Source: JACDAN01 sp963842235 (GTDB lineage Bacteria; Actinomycetota; Thermoleophilia; Gaiellales; Gaiellaceae). Taken from it: a DNA stretch of 64,000 bases. The position numbers were made by a program, and so were the translations under genes. Positions 44,481 to 51,109 of the stretch are shown piece after piece (within the stretch, counting starts at the first letter, position 1; each line of letters starts with the position of its first letter). The notes below the pieces were generated by a model. The model saw only the letters and a list, made by a program, of their open reading frames with translations, was not told where the DNA came from and ran no database searches. The stretch spans positions 1,902,262 through 1,966,261 of the forward strand of contig CAWJFT010000001.1 in the NCBI GenBank assembly GCA_963842235.1, in the 5' to 3' direction.

Positions 44481-44939
44481 CTAGGCGGCGAGCTCCTCCG
44501 GCGATGAAACCGACCTGGTCAGGGCCCAGATCACCCACACGTCCAGCGAGATGATCAGGATCGCCCAGAACGGGTAGAACGGGATGAAGAAGAAGTTCGC
44601 AATCGCACTTAGCGTTGCGAGAGTCACGCCGATCACGCGCGCCCATGTCTTCGCGGCGAAGAGCGCGTAGCCCGCGAAGCCGATGAGCAACCCCACAAGC
44701 AGGTGGATCCAGCCCCACGCTGTGGTGTCGATCTCAAAGACGTAGCTCTTCGACACGACGAAGAACTCGTCATCGAAGATGGCGGCCAGGCCGACGATCG
44801 CCTGAAAGAAGCCGACCATGATCAAGATCACGCCGGCGAACACGTAGCCGCCGGCGGCGGACTCACTGACTTCCGTGGCTCGGGTCGACCCGTAGTCTTC
44901 ACTGAGTTCCGGGGAAGGCGTCGCCCCGTAGTCGCTCAT
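44481..44939 (-). CDS. DUF7144-type four-helix membrane protein (copy 2)
   Basis: The 152-residue protein is nearly identical to copy 1 at 26.5-26.9 kb through all four helices (GYVFAGVILIMVGFFQAIVG, FWAILIISLDVWVIWALTRS). The N-terminus has an extra SEDYGSTRATEVSE repeat. ATG, ribosome site, leader inverted repeat and palindrome-box site are also conserved, so the whole transcription unit was duplicated. Function is unknown. Confidence 0.82.
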   Translation of the reverse strand: MSDYGATPSPELSEDYGSTRATEVSESAAGGYVFAGVILIMVGFFQAIVGLAAIFDDEFFVVSKSYVFEIDTTAWGWIHLLVGLLIGFAGYALFAAKTWARVIGVTLATLSAIANFFFIPFYPFWAILIISLDVWVIWALTRSVSSPEELAA

Positions 44940-44962
44940 CTCGTCTCCTTCCTCTCTTTGAC

Positions 44963-45000
44963 GTTGGACAACGTCCTGCCGTGCGCAGCCATTGTCCAAC
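44963..45000 (-). promoter_or_regulatory. Leader inverted repeat of DUF7144 copy 2
   Basis: GTTGGACAA (44963-44971) and TTGTCCAAC (44992-45000) repeat exactly the arrangement found ahead of copy 1, including the 20-bp interval. Retention of both arms after duplication supports a function in the leader RNA or as an operator. Confidence 0.55.
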
Positions 45001-45016
45001 CGGTCTGCGTCGCCGA

Positions 45017-45048
45017 CTTCACCCGCCGATCGTGTTCACCCAGGTGAA
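45017..45048 (-). promoter_or_regulatory. Composite palindrome-box site 8 (DUF7144 copy 2)
   Basis: TTCACCCAGGTGAA (45035-45048) is followed on the minus strand after 10 bp by GGGTGAAG (45017-45024), 78 bp before the DUF7144 ATG, the same geometry as site 3. Confidence 0.65.
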
Positions 45049-45100
45049 TGCATCCGCAGGCCGCGCAGCGCGAAGGTCGAGCCCGCTCCTCGAGCAGTCG

Positions 45101-45135
45101 GCGGAACCATGTGCAGGTCATACACATGGTTCCGC
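45101..45135. repeat. 13-bp inverted repeat between two palindrome-box sites
   Basis: GCGGAACCATGTG (45101-45113) recurs inverted as CACATGGTTCCGC (45123-45135) around a 9-nt centre. It sits in a gene-free gap between site 8 and site 9. It could fold as a terminator-like hairpin or bind a dimeric protein; no T-run follows. Confidence 0.6.
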
Positions 45136-45167
45136 ACCACGATTCTCGACGCGGCGCCCACGCTGTG

Positions 45168-45217
45168 CGTCACCCGGCGAGCCTGGTCACCCAGGTGAAC
45201 TTGCCTGTTAGGTGTGT
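45168..45217. promoter_or_regulatory. Composite palindrome-box site 9, bidirectional
   Basis: GTCACCCAGGTGAA (45186-45199) has GGGTGACG on the minus strand (45168-45175) and AGGTGTGT on the plus strand (45210-45217), both 10 bp away. The plus arm would serve the small membrane protein and the formylglycine-generating enzyme genes. Confidence 0.6.
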
Positions 45218-45348
45218 TCTCGTTGTGCCGTCAGTGGCACTCTCGGCAGCGTGATCGAGCAATCCTGGCGTTCCTCGGCCCCTTTTGCGCACGCAACCGA
45301 GCCCACGTGACCCGGCGGGAAGAGACCCAGCGAAGAAAGGAGAAAACG

Positions 45349-45522
45349 GTGTGGTGGTTCATCGGAATAGGCGGATTCTTGCTGTACGCGATCCTCCTCT
45401 TCACACTCGGCCTTGGCACGCTGAGAAATGGACACGGGTGGATGTTCTTCTTCGGGGTCTTCTTCCCCCTGCTGTGGCTCTTCGGGGCGTTCATGCAGCC
45501 AACGAGTCGGGAGTACGCCTGA
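45349..45522 (+). CDS. Small two-helix membrane protein (MWWF type, copy 1)
   Basis: The 57-residue protein starts at GTG 45349 with AAGGAG 8 nt upstream. Two hydrophobic helices, WWFIGIGGFLLYAILLFTLG and WMFFFGVFFPLLWLFGAFMQ, are joined by LGTLRNGHG. The end is PTSREYA. A close paralogue is encoded at 59317-59490. The length and layout resemble small phospholipase-D-nuclease-N-like or regulatory membrane peptides, but no function is known. Confidence 0.75.
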   Translation: MWWFIGIGGFLLYAILLFTLGLGTLRNGHGWMFFFGVFFPLLWLFGAFMQPTSREYA

Positions 45523-45555
45523 GCCGTGCCGAATAGGAGGGGCGATGGGCCGACG

Positions 45556-45625
45556 GCGGAGCGGCTCGCGGCTGAAGGGCCTCAAGTTCAACCGCTTCCA
45601 TGCGACCGTGCTCTGCTGGTGGCGC
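45556..45625 (+). pseudogene. Relic of a sulfatase N-terminal segment
   Basis: Across two frames the DNA reads TAERLAAEG and GLKFNRFHATVLC. This mirrors the segment just before the catalytic cysteine of the sulfatase at 31.6 kb (GLRYNRFHVVALCSPTR). The match stops at the cysteine, and a stop codon follows. It suggests that a second sulfatase gene was largely deleted immediately upstream of the formylglycine-generating enzyme. Confidence 0.45.
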
Positions 45626-45642
45626 TGACTCAGCTCGATGAG

Positions 45643-46521
45643 ATGACGCTGATCCGGGGTGGGGCCTTTCGGATGGGCTCCGAGGACTTCTACCCGGAGG
45701 AGAGCCCGGTCCACGAGGTCGAGGTCGGCGACTTCTGGATGGACGAGCACCCGGTGACGGCGGCCGAGTTCCGGCGGTTCATCCGTGAGACGGGCTATGT
45801 CACCATCGCCGAGCGCCCGCTCGATCCGGACGACTATCCGGACGCCGACCCCGAGCTGCTCGTGCCGGGATCCCTGGTCTTCCGTAAGACGCCGGGGCCG
45901 GTGCCGCTCAACGACGTCCGCCGCTGGTGGGAGTACGTTCCCGGTGCCTACTGGAAGAAGCCGGGCGACCCCGGAGCGACGATCAACGGCCGCGACCAAC
46001 ATCCTGTCGTCCAGGTCGCCTACGAGGACGCCGAGGCGTATGCAGCCTGGGCAGGGAAAGAGCTGCCGACCGAGTCCGAGTGGGAGTTCGCGGCCCGCGG
46101 CGGGCTCGATGGCGCTCCCTTTGCCTGGGGCGGCGAGCACTTCCCGGACGGTAAGCCGATGGCGAACACGTGGCAGGGCGAGTTCCCCTGGCAGAACCTC
46201 AACGTCGACGGGTTCGAGGGCACCTCCCCCGTCGGGAGCTTTCCGCCCAACGGCTACGGGCTCTACGACATGTGCGGGAACGTCTGGGAGTGGACGACCG
46301 GCGCGTTCACGTCGAGCCATGCCCAGTCGCCGTGCTGCGCGCCGGAGCTGCTCCCGGGCGACCGGTTTCCGCGCAAGGTGATCAAGGGCGGCTCACATCT
46401 CTGCGCGCCCAACTACTGCCTGCGCTACCGGCCGGCGGCGCGGCAGGGCGAGACGATCGACACCTCGACCGGCCACATCGGCTTTCGCTGCATCATCCGG
46501 CTGTGTTCTTCTTCCGGCTGA
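45643..46521 (+). CDS. Formylglycine-generating enzyme (SUMF1/FGE family)
   Basis: From ATG 45643 the protein has 292 residues. The FGE-sulfatase fold is clear: MTLIRGGAFRMGSEDFYPEE, DEHPVTAAEFRRFIRETGY, LPTESEWEFAARGG, YDMCGNVWEWTTG and the C-terminal GGSHLCAPNYCLRYRPAARQ. The two cysteines spaced by four residues match the copper-binding redox pair of true FGE. It oxidises the active-site Cys of sulfatases to formylglycine in the cytosol and is therefore the probable activator of the DUF1269-arylsulfatase. In-frame sequence upstream of 45643 is likely residue of a deleted gene. Confidence 0.92.
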   Translation: MTLIRGGAFRMGSEDFYPEESPVHEVEVGDFWMDEHPVTAAEFRRFIRETGYVTIAERPLDPDDYPDADPELLVPGSLVFRKTPGPVPLNDVRRWWEYVPGAYWKKPGDPGATINGRDQHPVVQVAYEDAEAYAAWAGKELPTESEWEFAARGGLDGAPFAWGGEHFPDGKPMANTWQGEFPWQNLNVDGFEGTSPVGSFPPNGYGLYDMCGNVWEWTTGAFTSSHAQSPCCAPELLPGDRFPRKVIKGGSHLCAPNYCLRYRPAARQGETIDTSTGHIGFRCIIRLCSSSG

Positions 46522-46681
46522 GCAGCCTCGAGCTCGGGCTGCTGATCTTCGGAATGCGTGCGCCGTTCGGGGTCCTCCAGGCGGTGTTCTCGTCGGACGG
46601 GTCCAGGTGCATACTGAGCCCCGCCGGGCCGATCCGTCTTGAGGTGCGCCACAAGCGCAACGTGAAGGAATGTAGGAGACC

Positions 46682-48184
46682 ATGAGCGTGGCCAAGATCC
46701 AGCATCCGAGTGTCGAGAAGCGTCGAGCGGAGGGCGAGGAGTCGCGGGAGCGGACGCCTCCCTCAACGCATGGGGAGTGGGTGCCGGGCGCTGACCGATT
46801 CGATCCGATCGCCCTACTCGAGGAACAGAACGAGGCTCGCGAGCCGGACCTCGTGCCGGTGCGGCACGGCCGGATGATGGCCTCCCCGTTCACGTTCTAT
46901 CGCGGCGCCGCCAAGATCATGGCTGCCGACCTCGAGCACACCCCTAGCGCCGGCCTGGCGGTTCAGCTCTGCGGCGATGCCCACCTGTCGAACTTCGGCG
47001 CGTTTGCCTCGCCGGAACGACAACTCCTGTTCGACCTGAACGACTTCGACGAAACGCTTCCGGGCCCGTTCGAGTACGACGTCAAGCGCCTCGCGGCGAG
47101 CTTCACGATCGCCGCGCGCAACAACGGCTTCGGCAGGGCCGACGCGCGCGACGCGACGCTCGCGGCCGTGCGCGGCTATCGAGAGACGATGGCCGAGTTC
47201 GCGGGGATGTCGACCATGGACGTCTGGTACGCCCACCTCTCCGAGGCGACGCTCATGGAGGCCATCGAGAGGTTCACGGCCGCGAGCACGGACACCTCGG
47301 GGAAGAAGGGCTCCAACAAAAAGAAACAGAAGAAGACGAAGGCGAGGGCCGAGGCCACCGCGTCGAAGAAGCGCACGGCGGAGCACGAGGCCAAACGGGT
47401 GAGAAAGGCGGCGGGGAAGGCTCGCACGCGCGACAGCCTGCAGGCGCTGTCGAAGCTCGCCGAGGTCGTCGACGGCAAGTACCGGATCATCAGCCAGCCG
47501 CCGATCGTCGTCCCGATGCGTGACCTGGAAGGCCGCCAAGGCATGTCCTCCGAGCAGTTCGAGGACGTGATCCACGAGCAGTTCCGGGCCTACAGGGCAA
47601 CCTTGCAGGACGACCTACGCCACCTCCTTGAGCGGTTCCAGTTCGTCGACATGGCTCACAAGGTCGTTGGCGTCGGCAGCGTCGGAGCGCGCGCGTTCAT
47701 CGTTCTGTTGCAGGGACGCGACCCGAAGGATCCCCTGTTCCTGCAGGTCAAGGAGGCAACGGCCTCCGTGCTCGAGGATCACTTGCCGAAGAGTCGTTAC
47801 AAACAGCCTGGAGAGCGTGTCGTCCAAGGCCAGCGCCTTATGCAGGCCGCGAGCGACATCTACCTCGGCTGGACCAAAGGCCCGCAAGCAGACCGCTACC
47901 TCTACTGGCGCCAGCTCCGGGACATGAAGGGCTCAGCAGACGTCGAATCGCTCAGCCCTGCCGCTCTCGCGTTCTACGCCCACTGGTGCGGATGGACGCT
48001 CGCCCGTGCGCACGCTCGCTCCGGAGACCCAATCGCGATCGCTACCTACCTTGGTGAGAGCGATGCATTCGACAAATCGGTCACCGACTTCGCCGAGCGC
48101 TACGCAGATCAGAACGAGCGGGACTACAAGGCTTTCACCAAAGCGATCGGTTCAGGACGATTGAGTGCGATCGAGGGCGTTTGA
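46682..48184 (+). CDS. DUF2252 family protein
   Basis: The protein has 500 residues, with AGGAG just before ATG 46682. LVPVRHGRMMASPFTFYRGA, VQLCGDAHLSNFGAFASPER and LFDLNDFDETLPGPFEYDVK are the conserved DUF2252 blocks, which resemble the H-D-x-x-N and D-F-D motifs of aminoglycoside-phosphotransferase-like kinases. A Lys-rich insertion lies at residues about 205-245 (SGKKGSNKKKQKKTKARAEA). Substrate is unknown. It is not obviously under the palindrome-box promoter. Confidence 0.88.
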   Translation: MSVAKIQHPSVEKRRAEGEESRERTPPSTHGEWVPGADRFDPIALLEEQNEAREPDLVPVRHGRMMASPFTFYRGAAKIMAADLEHTPSAGLAVQLCGDAHLSNFGAFASPERQLLFDLNDFDETLPGPFEYDVKRLAASFTIAARNNGFGRADARDATLAAVRGYRETMAEFAGMSTMDVWYAHLSEATLMEAIERFTAASTDTSGKKGSNKKKQKKTKARAEATASKKRTAEHEAKRVRKAAGKARTRDSLQALSKLAEVVDGKYRIISQPPIVVPMRDLEGRQGMSSEQFEDVIHEQFRAYRATLQDDLRHLLERFQFVDMAHKVVGVGSVGARAFIVLLQGRDPKDPLFLQVKEATASVLEDHLPKSRYKQPGERVVQGQRLMQAASDIYLGWTKGPQADRYLYWRQLRDMKGSADVESLSPAALAFYAHWCGWTLARAHARSGDPIAIATYLGESDAFDKSVTDFAERYADQNERDYKAFTKAIGSGRLSAIEGV

Positions 48185-48266
48185 CGCCGGATGCATCCGC
48201 ACCGAGGGGGTTTCCGAGCTGGACTGCGTCTGAGGCGGTTGGCGGTTTTGCGATCAGCCAACAGGC

Positions 48267-48310
48267 CGCGGGTACGAGACGGTTACATCAGACTGAGCAC
48301 GTGGAGGCAC
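48267..48310. repeat. 44-bp direct repeat, copy 1
   Basis: The segment beginning CGCGGGTACGAGACGG matches 49013-49056 over 44 bp with about seven mismatches and no gaps. It lies between DUF2252 and SixA. Its second copy is next to a tRNA-Thr fragment, so it may be residue of the same element. Confidence 0.5.
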
Positions 48311-48386
48311 GGGGCTCGGCCAGCAAGGCATCCAGCAGGCTACGCTCGCTCGCACCGCGACGGGAGAGTCCGAGCGGGGCCGAGCG

Positions 48387-48896
48387 ATGCATACCCTCTA
48401 CCTTCTCCGGCACGCGAAATCGAGCTGGGCTGATCGGACGCTCCCTGACCGAGAGCGGCCGTTGTCGCGGAGAGGCCGCCGCGACGCGAAGCGGATCGCC
48501 AAGCACCTTGTCCGGCTCGAAATCGCGCCTGAGCTTGTCCTCTGCTCCTCCGCTGCGCGCACCCGCGAGACGCTCGGGCTGGTACGGCCCGCACTCGTGG
48601 CGACCTCGACCGTGAGACTAGAAGCGGGGCTGTTTGTCGCCTCCGCGGACGAGTTGCTCGAACGTATTCGCGCCGTGCCCGAGGCGGTCGCCTCGGTAAT
48701 GGTGATCGGACACAACCCCGGCCTCCAGAACTTCGCCCTTGCCCTCGCTTCAGATGGAGCCGAACTCCGGCGACTCGCGGCGAAGTTCCCGACAGCGGCG
48801 CTTGCGACGCTCACGCTCCCGGACACACCTTGGCGCCGGCTGTCCGAGGGCGATGCAGTGCTCGCCGCGTACGTCGTTCCGAAGCAGCTGGGATGA
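48387..48896 (+). CDS. sixA: SixA-type histidine phosphatase
   Basis: The protein has 169 residues. The N-terminal LYLLRHAKSSWADRTLPDRE is the catalytic RHG-like motif with the phosphorylated His. The second His is in VMVIGHNPGLQNFALALA. Enzymes of this family dephosphorylate phosphohistidine proteins or small phosphate esters. The name rests on overall similarity to SixA. It lies about 200 bp after DUF2252 on the same strand. Confidence 0.85.
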   Translation: MHTLYLLRHAKSSWADRTLPDRERPLSRRGRRDAKRIAKHLVRLEIAPELVLCSSAARTRETLGLVRPALVATSTVRLEAGLFVASADELLERIRAVPEAVASVMVIGHNPGLQNFALALASDGAELRRLAAKFPTAALATLTLPDTPWRRLSEGDAVLAAYVVPKQLG

Positions 48897-49012
48897 GCCG
48901 CGTCTCGCCCGGGGCCAGGTAACGCCTGATCGGTCGCGAAGGCCAGAAAGATCTGTTCGATCGTGGTCGCGCTTGGTTTCTGCGTTGCTCGTTTGATAAA
49001 CAGACAACGACT

Positions 49013-49056
49013 CGCGGGTACGAGACGGGTACATCAGCTTGGGCACTCGGGGGCAC
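49013..49056. repeat. 44-bp direct repeat, copy 2
   Basis: This is the partner of 48267-48310. It ends about 90 bp before the tRNA-Thr 3' fragment at 49149. The two copies bracket the sixA gene, which may therefore have arrived or moved as a unit. Confidence 0.5.
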
Positions 49057-49148
49057 GCGCGGGCACGGCCGAGACGCCGTGAAGGCGCGATGTGCAGGAA
49101 AATCGTGATCGCGAGTGCCCGACTGTGCCCGCCAGTAGCAACCCCCGA

Positions 49149-49195
49149 ACCTCCATGGTAAGGAGGGGGTCTCCGGTTCGAGTCCGGAAGAGGGC
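49149..49195 (+). repeat. tRNA-Thr 3'-half copy (candidate attachment site)
   Basis: From the anticodon stem to the discriminator this segment repeats the tRNA-Thr(GGT) gene with changes in the T-arm. Similarity continues about 40 bp beyond the tRNA end (AAATACCTGCA, TGTTGCCTG). The D-arm and 5' acceptor are missing. Such 3' copies are the usual scar of site-specific integration at a tRNA gene. Confidence 0.7.
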
Positions 49196-49343
49196 TTGAA
49201 ATACCTGCAAATTGGCGACTTGTGTTGCCTGGTCGGACAGGTTCCCCCCGCTCCGCGTTCAATGGCCGAAGCAGCCGCGGACTAACGCCGCCAGGTCGTC
49301 GCTGGGCTAGCGTGGTGCTGACTCGTGCAGCGCGGTGCAGTGC

Positions 49344-49976
49344 TCATCGCTTCCCCACGAAGCTGAAGCGCAACGTCCAGACGGCCCCGCTTTCCGCTGT
49401 CCGCAGCGATCCAGCGATCTTGGTCAGCGCGGCCTTGACCGGAACGCCGGCGGTCTTCCGTGTGAGCATGAAGAAGGGATTCCCGATACCACTTCCGAGG
49501 GTGGTGGTCTCGGAGGTGCCGTCAGGGCACGTGATCGTTGCGGTGGGGTAGTCGCTGGCGCCGCCCTCCTGTCCGGAGAAGAACGCTCTGGGCCGCCGCC
49601 CCCGCTGGAGCTGGAGCACGAGGTGGTACTTCGTGGCGCGATACGAGCCCGACGAGGTCAGCGTGCACCCGTCGCTCGTCTGCTGCTTGTAGTCCCACTT
49701 GATCGTCCCCGTCGAGACCTGGTACGTGTTGGTCCAGCCGCGGACGCGGACTGGCACGAGCACGACGGAGGCGTTCATGGTCTGCTGAACGCTGCCGTCA
49801 TCGCCCGTGTACGTGTAGGTGTAGAGGGCGGTGCCGTGCCAGCGCTTCGGTACCTTCGCCGCCGGCGCAGCGGCGACGACGGAGCTCACCAGCAGCGCAG
49901 CGGCGACCGCTGCGCTGGCAGCAATTGTTCGCCTGCTTCCGAGACCGCTTCCGATACGTAGAACGAGATGCTTCAT
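49344..49976 (-). CDS. Exported protein of unknown function
   Basis: The 210-residue protein begins at ATG 49976 after GGAGGTAGGA. A signal peptide (TIAASAAVAAALLVSSVVAA) is followed by a beta-rich domain with WHGTALYTYTYTGDDGSVQQ, VRGWTNTYQVSTGTIKWDYK and SFVGKR at the end, plus two cysteines. No family was recognised. It is one of three small genes that share a 30-bp upstream motif near the LuxR regulator at 51.1-53.9 kb. Confidence 0.65.
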   Translation of the reverse strand: MKHLVLRIGSGLGSRRTIAASAAVAAALLVSSVVAAAPAAKVPKRWHGTALYTYTYTGDDGSVQQTMNASVVLVPVRVRGWTNTYQVSTGTIKWDYKQQTSDGCTLTSSGSYRATKYHLVLQLQRGRRPRAFFSGQEGGASDYPTATITCPDGTSETTTLGSGIGNPFFMLTRKTAGVPVKAALTKIAGSLRTAESGAVWTLRFSFVGKR

Positions 49977-50034
49977 TCCTACCTCCCCGTCGAACGTGCC
50001 CTTGGGCTCGACGGTAGGACGACGGAGCTCCCGT

Positions 50035-50064
50035 CGAAACCTGGAAACCCCTGGACTTTGCTCA
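50035..50064 (-). promoter_or_regulatory. 30-bp upstream motif A
   Basis: CGAAACCTGGAAACCCCTGG continues as ACTTTGCTCA. Read on the minus strand it lies 58 bp upstream of the exported-protein ATG 49976. It is identical in 30 of 30 positions to motif B and nearly so to motif C. The CCTGGAAACCCCTGG part is partly dyad-symmetric. Confidence 0.6.
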
Positions 50065-50086
50065 GACGGGCTCGGCAGTTTTTGGC

Positions 50087-50205
50087 TCACTTCGAGCCTC
50101 CGCCGGGCAGGAAGGTGGTGCGCACGTAGCGCACCCCCTTCCCCAGCTCGGCTGTGAGCTGCGCCCGCGCCTCGTCGAGCGGGGCAGGCGAGTGGGCCGC
50201 GCAGA
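50087..50205 (-). pseudogene. Internally deleted copy of the 82-residue gene
   Basis: The minus strand reads LDEARAQLTAELGKGVRYVR and TTFLPG, then jumps to SK and TGA. It matches the start-proximal part and the last codons of the intact gene at 50801-51049 with about 100 bp missing between. The motif and flank upstream of gene A are also duplicated from there. It is a truncated duplicate. Confidence 0.65.
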
Positions 50206-50234
50206 CATCCGGTCCGGAGCTTCTGCGCGTGCGT

Positions 50235-50678
50235 TCAGTCGTCATCGTCCGATCGGCTGAACCTGTACGTCCCGTCCCAGTGCCACAGTCCGGACGAATC
50301 GACCGATACGACGGCGCGGGCGTGAAACCCGGCGAACCGGCCGGTCCCGACCGAGAACCTCACGCGACCCTGCGCCGTGCTCCCGTCGAGCACCACATGG
50401 CCGAGCGCGCCGCCGCCGTGGCCGGACGAAAGGACGATGTCGCTGTCGAGCACGCCGCTGGGAGGAAGCGCCGCGAGATAGAAGACGTTCATCTCGGGCT
50501 CGATGGCGGGGATGTTCGACGATTTGATCGTGCAGAACTCGCCCACGTGACCGAAGTACTTCGAGCACTCCTTCGTCACGTGGAGAGCTCCGCTCCGCTC
50601 CGCATGCCCGGCGGAGCCGACGGTAGCGACGATCCCGGCGGCCGCAATGGCAGAAACGAGCACGAAAGCGCGCTTCAT
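50235..50678 (-). CDS. Exported beta-barrel-like protein of unknown function
   Basis: The 147-residue protein starts at ATG 50678 with GGAG upstream and has a signal peptide (AFVLVSAIAAAGIVATVGSA). The mature part (ECSKYFGHVGEFCTIKSSN, LDGSTAQGRVRFSVGTGRF, SGLWHWDGTYRFSRSDDDD) is beta-rich with two Cys. It resembles the strand pattern of allene-oxide-cyclase/dirigent-like barrels, but the match is weak. Motif B lies 71 bp upstream of its start, suggesting common control with its neighbours. Confidence 0.65.
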   Translation of the reverse strand: MKRAFVLVSAIAAAGIVATVGSAGHAERSGALHVTKECSKYFGHVGEFCTIKSSNIPAIEPEMNVFYLAALPPSGVLDSDIVLSSGHGGGALGHVVLDGSTAQGRVRFSVGTGRFAGFHARAVVSVDSSGLWHWDGTYRFSRSDDDD

Positions 50679-50748
50679 GACTGGTCTCCTTTCTTGGTAG
50701 TCAGCTTGCGCTCTTACGGGCTCGACAGTAGGACGGCGGAGCTCCGGT

Positions 50749-50778
50749 CGAAACCTGGAAACCCCTGGACTTTGCTCA
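50749..50778 (-). promoter_or_regulatory. 30-bp upstream motif B
   Basis: This is the same 30 bp as motif A, upstream of the exported protein at 50678. The flanks (GGCTCGACAGTAGGACGGCG before it, GGGCTCGGCAG after it) are also shared with motif A, so part of the similarity comes from a duplication. Confidence 0.6.
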
Positions 50779-50800
50779 GCCGGGCTCGGCAGCTTTTGGC

Positions 50801-51049
50801 TCACTTCAAGCCTTCGATTGCTTCCACGATGCGCTCGTACGAGAGCTCTGCCAGCTCTCCCGCCTGCCCAAGTGCCTCCGCGGAGGGCGCCTCGAAGAGA
50901 TGCAGGAGGGTCTCGTCGCCGGGCAGGAAGGTGGTGCGCACGTAGCGCACCCCCTTCCCAAGCTCGGCTGTGAGCTGCGCCCGCGCCCGCGCCTCGTCGA
51001 GCGCGGCAGGCGAGTCGGCCGCATACGACTCCACCACGTAGCTCGGCAT
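50801..51049 (-). CDS. Small DUF4242-like protein
   Basis: The 82-residue product starts MPSYVVESYAADSPAALDEA and continues ARAQLTAELGKGVRYVRTTF, then DETLLHLFEAPSAEALGQAG. The pattern of a short strand, helix, strand and an L-H-x-F segment is that of DUF4242-type ferredoxin-like small proteins. It follows the LuxR gene with motif C in between. A deleted duplicate lies at 50087-50205. Function is unknown. Confidence 0.68.
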   Translation of the reverse strand: MPSYVVESYAADSPAALDEARARAQLTAELGKGVRYVRTTFLPGDETLLHLFEAPSAEALGQAGELAELSYERIVEAIEGLK

Positions 51050-51079
51050 GGGCGGAGGGTGGCAGCGCCGCGACCTGGC

Positions 51080-51109
51080 CGAAACCTGGAAATCCGTGGA
51101 CTTTGCTCA
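51080..51109 (-). promoter_or_regulatory. 30-bp upstream motif C
   Basis: CGAAACCTGGAAATCCGTGG continues as ACTTTGCTCA, with two changes from motifs A and B. It overlaps the LuxR stop codon and ends 31 bp before ATG 51049. Unlike A and B, its flanks are not duplicated, which makes the motif itself look conserved. Confidence 0.6.

Noticed and set aside
48750..49262. Minus-strand frame containing PDSNRRPPPYHGG
   Set aside because: The peptide is the antisense translation of the tRNA-Thr 3' copy, and the frame lies antisense to sixA; there is no domain or codon support.
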